Origin: 'Nostoc azollae' 0708
GTDB taxonomy: Bacteria > Cyanobacteriota > Cyanobacteriia > Cyanobacteriales > Nostocaceae
Length of the DNA: 64,000 bases
Assembly: GCF_000196515.1 (NCBI RefSeq)
Contig: NC_014248.1
Coordinates: 5,026,001-5,090,000, forward strand
Direction of reading: 5' to 3'
This document shows positions 48,437-57,134 of this stretch, piece by piece. How positions within the stretch are numbered: position 1 is the first letter of the stretch; each line of letters opens with the position of its first letter. The notes under the pieces are model-generated. The model had not been told where the DNA came from. It searched no databases and saw only the letters and a list, made by a program, of their open reading frames with translations. The translations under genes were made by a program, and so were the position numbers.

Positions 48437-49642
48437 TTATTTTCCCACAGCCGAATCTATGTTGATATATTTTTCCACAAGCATCAGTAATTCAGTGTCT
48501 GCAAATGGCTTGGTTAAATAATCTGTAGCCCCAACCATCCTGGCTCTGACGCAATCGATAAATCCTTCTTTCCCTGTCAGCATGATAATTGGTAAAAGAC
48601 GAAATGCTGTAGAATGTCACAGTATGGAACATATTTCATATCCATCTAATTCTGGCATGGCAATGTCGCATAAAATTAAATCTGGCTTGAGTTGAAAAAC
48701 GAGGCTGAGGGCTTCTAAAGGTTTGGTGATCGAAATTGCTTCATACCCCTGTGGTTTTAAGATTGACTCTACTATTTCACAGATGGTGATTGCATCTTCA
48801 ATGCATACTACCCGTCCTTTGTGTTTATCTACCTGCTGCCAGTTTGGTAGTTGATTATTAGCACCTGAAGTCACATAATATACTAATTGTAGCCATCCCT
48901 ATTGTACGTAAGGATATATTGCTTTGGCAACGGTTAAAATATCACGATTCACATAACGAGCCAATTGGCGCAAAGTTGTTTTACCATCAGCCCAATGTTG
49001 TAATTTATTCACTTTTGATGCTAGTAGTGCGTCGTTGAGTCTGGTGGTGTCTGCCAGAACTAGTAACTGTTCTGGTGATTCTATATGTGGATACATGTGC
49101 TTCCGTTTTTGCACTTAATTGGTAATTTTTGTCACCAAAACCGTAATCTCCAAGTTAGTTAGTTCTGGGACAAGTGCTGCACCTAAATCAAAAATGAAAC
49201 TACCTTGGTGTAAACTCAGTAAATCAAATAGTGTCTCATGCACCAAGCCGTGAATAATATTCCGGGCTACTTTTGGAGTGATTATATTCTGTTCCAAGAG
49301 TGACCAAATGTAACCATACTCCAGAGAAATCATTGATTCTAAGTTCGCAAGCTGCGTTTTATTACGCGGTTGTTCAACTTGGTAGTGACGCAAATAATCG
49401 TCAATTCGGTATAAACTACTTTCACCAGCTTGACAATAAACTATTTGCCCGTTTAGAAAAAATACGAACCAAGACTGTGGTTTACTTTCCCCCACAGGAT
49501 GATCCTTGATACCTTCTTCTGGACTAGGTTTATGCCTCTGATAAGAGCTGTGCGCTTCCACCCACAACTGCCCTGTTCTTTGTCCTAAGGAAATCAGTTG
49601 TAGAATACTGCAAATATCCATCTCCTTTAAATTCCCCTGCAT
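48437..49642 (-). pseudogene. hmpA: PATAN-REC response regulator (HmpA/PixG/PatA-like) with three in-frame stops
   Basis: The frame from ATG 49642 runs 401 codons to TAA 48437-48439 without a single frameshift, but is cut by TAA (codon 176, 49115-49117), TAG (codon 248, 48899-48901) and TGA (codon 342, 48617-48619). The N-terminal PATAN domain (DUF4388) starts MQGNLKEMDICSILQLISLG. The part between the stops has YPHIESPEQ and IYPYVQ-stop-GWLQLVYY. The receiver has CIEDAITICEIVES and LILCDIAMPELDGYEICS, then after the third stop LLPIIMLTGKEGF and ATDYLTKPF. Family members have Gln, Gln and Arg at the stop positions as I recall them, all reachable by one C-to-T change. Read-through cannot be excluded from sequence. 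Confidence 0.88.
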
Positions 49643-50219
49643 TTAGCTAAAAAACCCTCCTTGACTTTCCAGAGAGATTACTTGATTAATTGTTACCAAA
49701 ATTAGGGTGCAGGGGTTAAGGTGCAGGGTGTATTGGGCTAATAAAAAATTATTTGATTAAATCAACACCCTGCTCGATACCCAAGTGGTTGAAAGCCCAC
49801 GCCACTAGATTTCAGCGGGCAGACCCTGCCAACGCAGTGGCTCTTCAACTTATTGATGGGGATACCCCCACACACCGCACCCTACTTAAATTCAGGTTTT
49901 CCATATTTCCAGTAGAATGGCAGGATGATTATCTATGCCAGCAGTTTTAGTAACCAAGTATGATTATTTTGTAATGGATTTTTGACGAAAATAGTGTTCA
50001 CACGGTAGCCGTAGTCACTATTATGTATACAGGACATAAAAGTTCCGCCCAGAGCGCATCTACCATATATCAAGATATATCAAGATATGAGATATCAGTT
50101 CCATAAATAGTTTTGTCTATCTTGTGCTGCTAAACTTAGCATAAATAAGATAAGTTAACAGAATAATCTAAGGTATATCCTAAAACACGGACATAAAGTG
50201 CATCAAAAGGACTAGCGGT
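49643..50219. other. Divergent regulatory region between the hmp operon and hmpF
   Basis: About 580 bp with no convincing gene. A 65-codon frame at 49753-49950 has no family match. It contains a direct repeat at 50065-50084 and must hold promoters for both directions. A segment near 49770-49870 is vaguely tRNA-like but does not fold into a cloverleaf by eye. Confidence 0.45.
50065..50084. repeat. Two tandem 10-bp units upstream of hmpF
   Basis: ATATATCAAG occurs twice without a gap, followed by ATATGAGATATC. A 10-bp period places both copies on the same face of the helix, as regulator sites often are. It lies about 135 bp before the hmpF start. Role is conjecture. Confidence 0.45.
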
Positions 50220-51980
50220 GTGCTGTATCTAGCAGAAGTACAAAAGCAGAAGGGCGGTTTACTCGGTGGTGGTTCTAAAACAGAACTCAAACTACTAGCT
50301 TGTCAACGCAGCGACCAGAATTGGAGTACTGTATCGGAAGAAACTATTGGGGCTGAAGAAGCCAGTAAATTAAATGATGGCGCACTGGTACTGGTGGAAC
50401 TGAGTCCGAATCGTCAAGTAAAGCGAATTCAGGAAGCAGGTCGTCCGCTAGTAAATATTTTGCAGAATTTTTCCCGCCAAATGGAAAAATTTAAGCTGAA
50501 AGAAGATGAGATTGACCAGTGGAAGCAATCGCTAATGTTTCAAGTCCAAGAGCTAAATCGCCGAGAAATGGAGATGGAATCGCGCTGGGAAGAACTGCAA
50601 CACCTGGAACATGAGGTACAAGATTTAGAAAAACAAAAGCAGGAAGTGAAATCATCCCGTGAGCAAATTGAACAGCTCCGGACTGAAGTTGAACGCAATC
50701 GTCAGGAACTAGAAGGTGCTTGGGAGCATTTGCGGGGAGAACAGCGTCGTTTAGATGACCTCCAAGCATATTCCCCCCAAGGCACGGTTGTGGATGAGGC
50801 GCAAACTAAGGCAATTACTGATTTACTCAATCGCTTGTCTGGTGGTGTTGGTTCCACTGTTGCATTGCGGGAAAACCTCAATTTTGCTTTTGAACTCCTA
50901 GAACAACAGCAAGCTACTCTCAACCCACATTGGCAACAACTGGAGCAGCAACAGTCTTTAGCTCAACAACAACAAGGTGAAGTTGAACAACTGTCGCAAT
51001 CTTGGCGCGATCACCAAACCGAATTTCAACAGTTCCAAAATTCTCTACACCAACAAATAGCCGAGTTACAACTAACTACAGCAACACTTAAAAACAAACA
51101 AGGGTTGTCTGATATACTTAAAGAACAGTTGGGAACTCAACAAGATTTATACCAACAAACCCAGGCTTTGGTAGCAATGGCTGACAATCTGCTTTTTGGC
51201 CAGCAAGTTGATGTAGAAGTTTTGGAGAACCTTTCCCTGGAAGAACTACAAAAAATAGTTCAAGACTTGCACGATAAACTGGAAATTGATTCTAGTTTCG
51301 TTCAAGACCAAGAACAAGAGCTAAATTGCAAAGAACAAGGTATAAAAGACTTAGAAGCAAACATACAACAAGTGTCTGGAGAAGAACTAAAAAATTTAGA
51401 ATTAGAACTAGCTGAAGAAAAAGACCTCTATCGGATGCTCAATAAAAGTTTAAGACCTCAACGCAATAATTTACTCAGGCAGGAGCAAACTTTTAAACAG
51501 CACCAAAAGATACTGCTGCAACGACAAGGACACTTTGTTATCGACTCTCCAGGTAATAACACGATTAATTTAGATTCAATTGTTTCCCAAATTGATAACC
51601 AACGACAACACAATTTCCACGAATTGCAAAAGCTGGAAAATGAGATTCAACAGCTAAGTGCTGATATTGAGATTAAGCAGGGGGAAATTGATCATCAAAC
51701 TCAGGAGCTAGAGTCCAAGGATCAAGAACTCAAATCAATGGAAGAACAACTACTCAACTTGCAAACGGCAACTGCTGAATGCTGGGGTAGGGTAAATTTA
51801 TATCAACAAGCACTACAACCTATTCAAGATTGCTTGGATAGTTTGCGGGATAAGCTGCACACGATCTCAGACTCTTTAACTCATGTTGAAGAGGTTGGTG
51901 ATTCTCAACGTCAGACTATTAGCGAAATGCGTCAAACCATTCAAAGTTTGATGAATATGCCGGATGTATTAGTTTCTTAG
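50220..51980 (+). CDS. hmpF: Pilus motility taxis protein HmpF
   Basis: 586 residues from a GTG start preceded by AAAAGGA. The N-terminus LYLAEVQKQKGGLLGGGSKT (2-21) and the conserved EIDQWKQSLMFQVQELNRRE block (about 97-116) are those I know for HmpF. Almost the whole protein from about residue 80 on is coiled coil, rich in Gln and Glu. HmpF is needed for gliding and phototaxis of hormogonia and localises to the type IV pilus arrays at the cell poles. It is divergent from the hmp-like operon, as in Nostoc punctiforme. The coding frame is intact although the hmpA-like gene opposite is broken. Confidence 0.88.
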   Translation: MLYLAEVQKQKGGLLGGGSKTELKLLACQRSDQNWSTVSEETIGAEEASKLNDGALVLVELSPNRQVKRIQEAGRPLVNILQNFSRQMEKFKLKEDEIDQWKQSLMFQVQELNRREMEMESRWEELQHLEHEVQDLEKQKQEVKSSREQIEQLRTEVERNRQELEGAWEHLRGEQRRLDDLQAYSPQGTVVDEAQTKAITDLLNRLSGGVGSTVALRENLNFAFELLEQQQATLNPHWQQLEQQQSLAQQQQGEVEQLSQSWRDHQTEFQQFQNSLHQQIAELQLTTATLKNKQGLSDILKEQLGTQQDLYQQTQALVAMADNLLFGQQVDVEVLENLSLEELQKIVQDLHDKLEIDSSFVQDQEQELNCKEQGIKDLEANIQQVSGEELKNLELELAEEKDLYRMLNKSLRPQRNNLLRQEQTFKQHQKILLQRQGHFVIDSPGNNTINLDSIVSQIDNQRQHNFHELQKLENEIQQLSADIEIKQGEIDHQTQELESKDQELKSMEEQLLNLQTATAECWGRVNLYQQALQPIQDCLDSLRDKLHTISDSLTHVEEVGDSQRQTISEMRQTIQSLMNMPDVLVS

Positions 51981-51987
51981 TAAAAAG

Positions 51988-52010
51988 GAAGGATTAAAAT
52001 CCTTCTTTTT
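51988..52010. terminator. Bidirectional terminator between hmpF and tilS
   Basis: GAAGGATT (51988-51995) pairs with AATCCTTC (51998-52005) around a 2-base loop, with TTTTTT after it and AAAAA before it. It therefore works for both convergent genes, hmpF (+) and tilS (-). Confidence 0.8.
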
Positions 52011-52012
52011 TA

Positions 52013-52987
52013 TTAACTTATGAAAATCCAGTCACCTTGTACTTGAGCGATCGCACCTCCAGGAAACGGATCGGTTTGGGAACGATTGGGGGCTGTAATT
52101 AAAACCCTTAACTTCTCAATATGTTCAAAGTTGGGAGCATCAGGTAATATTTTTTGTAATACCTGACGCATTACCCTACGTTGCAAGGCTAGGGGTACTC
52201 TTTTTAAGATGGGACGATTTAGTTGTAAAATATCATTCTCACCCTTTTCTGACGCTTCCAACCGCAATTGATGGGCTGTTTGTTCTAAATACTCTACCTC
52301 TGCAAGCAGGAGTTCGGCAGTTTGAGCCAAATTTGATTCTACCTGGGGGTTAAAATTTTCTTTTAAATATGGGATTAATTCTTGACGAATGCGATTTCGT
52401 GCATATTGTAAATTTTGATTGGTGGAATCTTGCCAAATTGGTAAATTAAATTCTTGACAAAACTGCTCCGTTTGGGAACGGGTAACTTCTAACAATGGAC
52501 GTACGAGGATAATATTCTCATTTAGTGGACGTTGCCAAGTTAAAGCTTGTAAACCGTCAGCACCAGTACCGCGCATCAAGTTGTAGAGTAGAGTTTCCGC
52601 GCGATCGCTTGCAGTGTGTCCAGTGACAATATATTGATAATTATGAACTTCGGCAATCTTTGTTAAAGCTTGATAACGCCAATTTCTGGCTGAGGCTTCA
52701 TTCTTAACTGGATTTGTAGCGGTTTCTAAATAAAAAGGTGTATGCCAATTGTGTGCTAAATTTTCCACATGGTGAGCATTAGCTTGGGAATCTTCACGCC
52801 AGCAATGATCACAATGAGCTATAGCTAAACTCCACTTCCATTTTGGTTGTAAATCCAATAATAGTTTAATTAAGCACAAAGAATCTTGTCCACCAGAAAC
52901 CGCGACTAATAACTTTTGGTTACGTGCAAATAAATGACGGGCGCGGATAGTACAATGTATTTCGGCGTGGATGGCAGTCCATGTCAT
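52013..52987 (-). CDS. tilS: tRNA(Ile)-lysidine synthase
   Basis: 324 residues. The P-loop SGGQDS lies at about 31-36 in LLVAVSGGQDSLCLIKLLLD, the PP-loop ATPase signature. AHCDHCWREDSQANA and VTGHTASDRAETLLYNLMRG follow, then the R-N-R-I-R-Q-E-L-I-P segment. The enzyme converts C34 of the CAU-anticodon tRNA-Ile to lysidine with ATP and lysine, so that it reads AUA. It has the short form usual in cyanobacteria. Convergent with hmpF. Confidence 0.93.
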   Translation of the reverse strand: MTWTAIHAEIHCTIRARHLFARNQKLLVAVSGGQDSLCLIKLLLDLQPKWKWSLAIAHCDHCWREDSQANAHHVENLAHNWHTPFYLETATNPVKNEASARNWRYQALTKIAEVHNYQYIVTGHTASDRAETLLYNLMRGTGADGLQALTWQRPLNENIILVRPLLEVTRSQTEQFCQEFNLPIWQDSTNQNLQYARNRIRQELIPYLKENFNPQVESNLAQTAELLLAEVEYLEQTAHQLRLEASEKGENDILQLNRPILKRVPLALQRRVMRQVLQKILPDAPNFEHIEKLRVLITAPNRSQTDPFPGGAIAQVQGDWIFIS

Positions 52988-53260
52988 GAAAGAATTTTTA
53001 ACCGTCAGATAAACTTATATTTTATCCCACATTCCGCACCTTTAACTGTCAGAATCGGTTACTACGGAAGTGAAGTCATGAAAGAAGAGTAAAAACATAC
53101 ATTTATCTATAAAAGAAAACAAATTTTGGAGGTCAATCTTTTCCAATTTAAGGTTTTTGGTACTAAACATGGTAATAGGAACTCCACAGAGGTAGTAAAT
53201 GTTGATTCGTCAGAGGCTAACCCCATATTGGGATTTTCACCTATATTTTTGATAGTTTGA

Positions 53261-53605
53261 TCAAAAAAAAGCTAAACCTTCTCTGAATTCTTCAATTTCA
53301 ATTAATAGTTCTACTTCTTGTTTACCTTGCAACGTCCCTGCTGCAAGTTCTTGACAGCGCTCTTCAATACTCCCAAATAGTTTTTTCAACTCGACTATAG
53401 TTGTCTGAGGTTGGGAATTAACTGGTGGTTCCCCGTACTCGTCAGTCCAAGATTTGAGATGTTGCAGAAGTAACCGTGTCTGTCCTGGTAATCCTGAATA
53501 AAGTTGGATTAATTTGACTATTGTAGTATCAAATGTATTTTGTTTACAGAAAGTATATGCTTGTAAAAATAATTCCTCACCATCAGCATCTAATCTCTGA
53601 ATCAT
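53261..53605 (-). CDS. Hypothetical protein
   Basis: 114 residues, soluble, helical and acidic. Features are AYTFCKQNTFDTTIVKL and a charged C-terminal helix EVELLIEIEEFREGL. No family recognised. It is bounded by long non-coding stretches (about 270 bp on its left) and precedes a pseudogene, so it may itself be a remnant, although it shows no internal damage. Confidence 0.5.
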   Translation of the reverse strand: MIQRLDADGEELFLQAYTFCKQNTFDTTIVKLIQLYSGLPGQTRLLLQHLKSWTDEYGEPPVNSQPQTTIVELKKLFGSIEERCQELAAGTLQGKQEVELLIEIEEFREGLAFF

Positions 53606-53746
53606 TTAATTTTTAACTTGCTAAACGAGAACTTAAGCCTGTTTCATTTGATAGGGTTTTTGCATCTAGAACACTGCATGAGATTGAGCAATTTCTTCTG
53701 GTGTTAATCTTGATAATATATGAAATATATTGTCACACTTCTCTTC

Positions 53747-55085
53747 TTACTTATCAAGTAAAGTCAGGGGATGGTTCTCATTAGTAATCTTTTCGTCATC
53801 AATATATGCTAGAGATAATTGCTGTTCCTCTATATCTGATGACTGTGGATAGTTTTGAATTTTGTCTGCTTTTTCTATAACATCTGTTACTGTAATACCC
53901 TCATCAATCAAAGAAGACGACTCTGTATAATTAGGAACATATTCAATCTGGTCGATACCATAGTTCGGTAATATATCAGTATCAATTACAGATATAAGTC
54001 CTGGTGAAAATTCATCCAGTGTGGTGATGTTTGTATAAACTAAGTTGTTGATGAGTCCGAAAGTGGGAATAGCAACAGATACATCAAAACTAGTTTGATA
54101 GCGAAATTCTCTCAGTTCAAAATCTAGTTCAAAATTCCCTATAACTAGTTTACAATTAGCTCGTTACAATTAGCTATATTGATAAATTCCGAAACAGACA
54201 ACAGTTTATTTTCAGGTACGAGAGTAGGATAAATTGAGTAAAAAACTATTTGCTGTTTTGAGTATACTTTAGCGTAGCAATTCCATGTACCATTTTTACC
54301 TTGGCAGGTAAGACCTAATATAGGTTCACCTTCAATTTTGATAAATGCCCAGTCATCTTCTATAAAAAAAAGTTGACCAATCTTTGAAAAATATCTTCAT
54401 AGTCATAACTAGGATTAGCTAATCCCTTAAACCCCTCTACTACTTCCTTAAATCTTTGAGAAATAGTTTCTTCATCCATAGATGATATACTACTATCTAT
54501 CCATTCTTACAGCCCTTTGCTTATTTTATCTCGAGACTGAGCAATGGTTTCATCAGTTATTGATTGAAGATTATTTTCTGTCCAATCCTGGAAGAAATTG
54601 ATAATGGCGCTGTTAAAATTTGCGCTGTCAGATATGTCCTTATTTATTATAGATAGGTTTAGGTAATCCCAGAAGCTACGGTAGCCAGTTTCAACTGGTA
54701 AACGTGGTTGTTTAACTTGTAAGCCTAACCAACTTTCTGTGTTAAAAAGTAGATGAGTGGGTTCTGATTGACTAAGTTGATGAAGAGAAGCAGGTGCATT
54801 ATTCAAATGTGGGTACAGGAGTGGTAGGAAATCAGGTTTTAAAGTAGAGCTATGATTTCTATATTAGTTTCACTGTTAAATCCTCGATTGGAGACAGAGC
54901 CAGGTAATTCGGGTTGTAGGTTGAATCATGCTTGTCTGTCTATTTGTTGGTAGAGTTCAGGGGGTAATTGAAATACCAGATGCGACTCGACAAGGGTGTT
55001 ATCGAGTTGTTTAATAGTTAATGTTGTTGCATTTACTATTAAAGAAGTCTGGTTAGAACTATGTAAAGTTAGTTCGGCGTTTAAC
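53747..55085 (-). pseudogene. Degraded gene with C-terminal YbjN-like domain
   Basis: One minus-strand gene appears broken into pieces. Upstream part (about 55085-54926): LTIKQLDNTLVESHLVFQLP, ending at TGA 54926-54928. Middle (54806-54507): QLSQSEPTHLLFNTESWLGL, ending at an in-frame TAA (54507-54509). After that stop the same frame continues EWIDSSISSMDEET and YDYEDIFQRLVNFF. It is broken by a frame change at a run of eight T, then by a 14-bp-offset duplication (54150-54161 and 54164-54175). The last part, FRYQTSFDVSVAIPTFGLIN, NLVYTNITTLDEFSPGLISV, resembles YbjN-domain proteins. The left end at about 55085 abuts a fragment of a different gene. Confidence 0.65.
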
Positions 55086-55087
55086 TG

Positions 55088-55323
55088 ATGACTTTAGCTA
55101 CTATCACTGTTTACGTTATTGAACGAGATTTTTGTCAAGCTGCCTATTGGTCATTAGCAGGGGCTGTTTTATCTTGGGTAGGTTTGATGCACAGCTATAA
55201 GTAGAAGATCGCAGATACGGTTATGTGGGTTGAGGAACAGGTAGTAGTTGGGCTGTGGGTTATATTTTGCTGGCTATTTTGTTTTTCTACCTTTCTTGGC
55301 AAACAAGACAACAACACGAATAA
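55088..55323 (+). pseudogene. C-terminal remnant of an NCS2-type permease
   Basis: Plus strand, in two frames: LATITVYVIERDFCQAAYW, SLAGAVLSWVGLMHSYK, then after a TAG the IADTV piece, and in another frame GTGSSWAVGYILLAILFFYL, SWQTRQQHE ending at TAA 55321-55323. Two hydrophobic helices and the LMHSY...ADTV pattern fit the end of a xanthine/uracil (AzgA-like) permease. The rest of the gene is absent; the break coincides with the end of the YbjN-like pseudogene. Confidence 0.6.
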
Positions 55324-55371
55324 TCCTAAAAGTGTCTAGAAAATATCACGTAACTTTTGGTGGAATTAAGC

Positions 55372-55482
55372 ATGAACATAGATAATCATACTTTAGACTT
55401 GGTGATTGGAGGATTAGCGATCGCCATTCTTCTAGGTGGAATGCTAATGATGTTTACTACCGTCTTGACAAGCAAGAAATAA
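55372..55482 (+). CDS. 36-residue single-span membrane peptide
   Basis: ATG 55372 to TAA 55482 encodes 36 residues: a short polar head MNIDNHTLDLV, one hydrophobic helix (about 11-31, with IGGLAIAILLGGMLMM in it) and a TSKK tail. The Lys-rich end after the helix suggests an N-out/C-in orientation. It contains a HIP1 octamer. It is followed within 10 bp by a stem-loop. It resembles the small one-helix subunits of photosynthetic complexes in general design, but I cannot match it to one. The sharp boundaries support a real gene. Confidence 0.5.
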   Translation: MNIDNHTLDLVIGGLAIAILLGGMLMMFTTVLTSKK

Positions 55483-55488
55483 TTATCT

Positions 55489-55509
55489 TCACCCAGTCTG
55501 GCTGGGTGA
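55489..55509 (+). terminator. Stem-loop after the small membrane peptide gene
   Basis: TCACCCAG (55489-55496) pairs with CTGGGTGA (55502-55509) around a 5-base loop. No T-run follows, so it may instead stabilise the 3' end. Confidence 0.5.
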
Positions 55510-55549
55510 TAAATCACCTTGTATGAATTAGCATTTATGTATCCTCTTA

Positions 55550-55580
55550 GATCCCCAACTTTTTTAGGAAGTCGGGGATC
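55550..55580 (-). terminator. GATCCCC-type stem-loop, SDR gene terminator
   Basis: GATCCCC...ACTT (55550-55561) pairs with AAGT...GGGGATC (55569-55580) with one mismatch. It is 10 bp after the SDR stop on the minus strand. It is the same hairpin type as 5978-6010, so this is a recurrent terminator-like element in the genome. Confidence 0.65.
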
Positions 55581-55590
55581 CTGTGATTGA

Positions 55591-56463
55591 TTACTTGCGC
55601 TCTGATACGAACGCAACTTTATTTTTAGAGAACAACCAATTACTAAAGTGCTGTATTTTCGCAGTTAAACTCTTAATTAAGCTGATTTGCGGTTGTTTTC
55701 TGGGTGCTGCTAGTTTTAAAACTACCTCTAGCAACCAAGGGGCAAAGTTTTGAGACCAGACGGCTAAATGAGATTGCCATCCGACTAAAATTTCTGATGT
55801 ATCCTTTTGCAGTCCGATCATGAGTGCTTGGGCTACTTGCTGGGGTGTCATAGGGGTGACTCCACGAAATAGTTTTAAGTCGCGCACCATATCTGTGTCG
55901 GTGAGGGTGGGAAGTAAAGCGACAACGCGGATGTTGTGTTCTGCTAGTTCCCGACGCAAGGCTTGAGTAAAGCCTAAAATTGCAAATTTGGTGGCTGAAT
56001 AGGTGGCCATTGTTGGTGCTGCTACTTTCCCCATCAGACTGGAAACATTGACAATTGTTCCCTCTCTTTGACTAACCATACGTCGCGCTATCAGACTCGT
56101 GAGGTTATACATTCCCAACAAGTTAACGGAGAGTTCTTCTTGCACTTGGGGAAGTTTTGATTGCAGAAATGAGTTTTGATATGCGACTCCTGCACAGTTG
56201 ACAAGTATATGGACAGGTCCATAGTTGCGCCACAGTTGGGCGATCGCAATATTCACGTTGACTGATTGGGTTAAATCTAAGGCGATGATAATCGTTTCGG
56301 TGCCTATTTCCTCAATTTCTTGGGCTACTTGGGCTAATTTATGGTGATCGCGTGCTACCAATATCAGCCGCTTTACTCCTTGCTGGGCTAATTCTAATGC
56401 GATCGCTTTACCAATTCCACGGGAAGCCCCTGTAATTAAAGCAACTTTGCCTTGAATATTCAT
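55591..56463 (-). CDS. Short-chain dehydrogenase/reductase (SDR)
   Basis: 290 residues. Rossmann fold start KVALITGASRGIGKAIALEL (6-25) with TGxxxGIG, NAG-type strand NCAGVAYQNS (about 89-98), catalytic Ser in VNVSSLMGKVA and YSATK (about 155-159) with active Tyr and Lys. NAD(P)-dependent oxidoreductase of the classical type. The C-terminal extension of about 50 residues with a hydrophobic stretch (LLEVVLKLAAP) suggests membrane association, as in 3-ketoacyl or sphinganine reductase-like SDRs. Substrate unknown. Confidence 0.88.
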   Translation of the reverse strand: MNIQGKVALITGASRGIGKAIALELAQQGVKRLILVARDHHKLAQVAQEIEEIGTETIIIALDLTQSVNVNIAIAQLWRNYGPVHILVNCAGVAYQNSFLQSKLPQVQEELSVNLLGMYNLTSLIARRMVSQREGTIVNVSSLMGKVAAPTMATYSATKFAILGFTQALRRELAEHNIRVVALLPTLTDTDMVRDLKLFRGVTPMTPQQVAQALMIGLQKDTSEILVGWQSHLAVWSQNFAPWLLEVVLKLAAPRKQPQISLIKSLTAKIQHFSNWLFSKNKVAFVSERK

Positions 56464-57134
56464 CGGTTTTCACCTCCAAATTCTTGGACTTACCTCTGCT
56501 TTTTGCTATCCAAAAGGTAAGATAATTGATGAACAGTAAGATTGTTACGCCAGATATTTCTGTTTATTACTCCTTTGCAATACCCCTTAATTGCCTGTAC
56601 AAAACAGAAATTCCTCGTTGATACCATAGATTAGTCAAAACTCAAGTTGATTGGCAGAGTGGATACAGAGCATCGGTTTTACCTCTTTTTCATCCGAGCA
56701 TTCACCAGTTGGTTGGCACTACACACCTTAGCAACTAAATCAAGAGATTGCAATCTTTTTTAATAAGAATTTCTTAATACTTATTTACAAAGAAAAATAA
56801 TATATATAGAAATTTTTCGGTTAGATAAGTTTTGATTAATACTCAAGGCCTCATAATACTGCAAAGGGGTGAAACTTGGACTTATGTCATACTGATAGCG
56901 CAGCGTGCCGTAAGGCATGGGTAACGTAGTGCAACGAAGTATCTCGGAGATTCTTCACTATCTCTTTCAGAGACGCTCTGCGAACGTTCAGAATGACACT
57001 TTTAAACGGTTTTCAGTATATATGCATTCCCTGACAATATACCCCTACACCCCATTCCCTGGAAATTTTCAATTACTGACCAGACACTCTAAAATGAGAG
57101 CAGCAAAAGACGAATCGGAAAACAAGCACACTCC
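56464..57134. other. 670-bp intergenic region before pheT
   Basis: No gene supported. It contains a MITE-like repeat (56885-56998). The promoters of the SDR gene and of pheT must both lie here. Confidence 0.45.
56885..56998. repeat. MITE-like repeat, second copy
   Basis: Begins TGTCATACTGA and ends TTCAGAATGACA, imperfect inverted ends. It shares the GCGTGCCGTAAG core with the 13994-14117 copy. Non-coding. Confidence 0.5.

Noticed and set aside
49753-49950. 65-codon frame and a tRNA-like stretch (AAGTGGTTGAAAGC...) near 49780-49850
   Set aside because: The frame has no family match. The tRNA-like part lacks a pairing acceptor stem and a T-loop, so no RNA gene is claimed.
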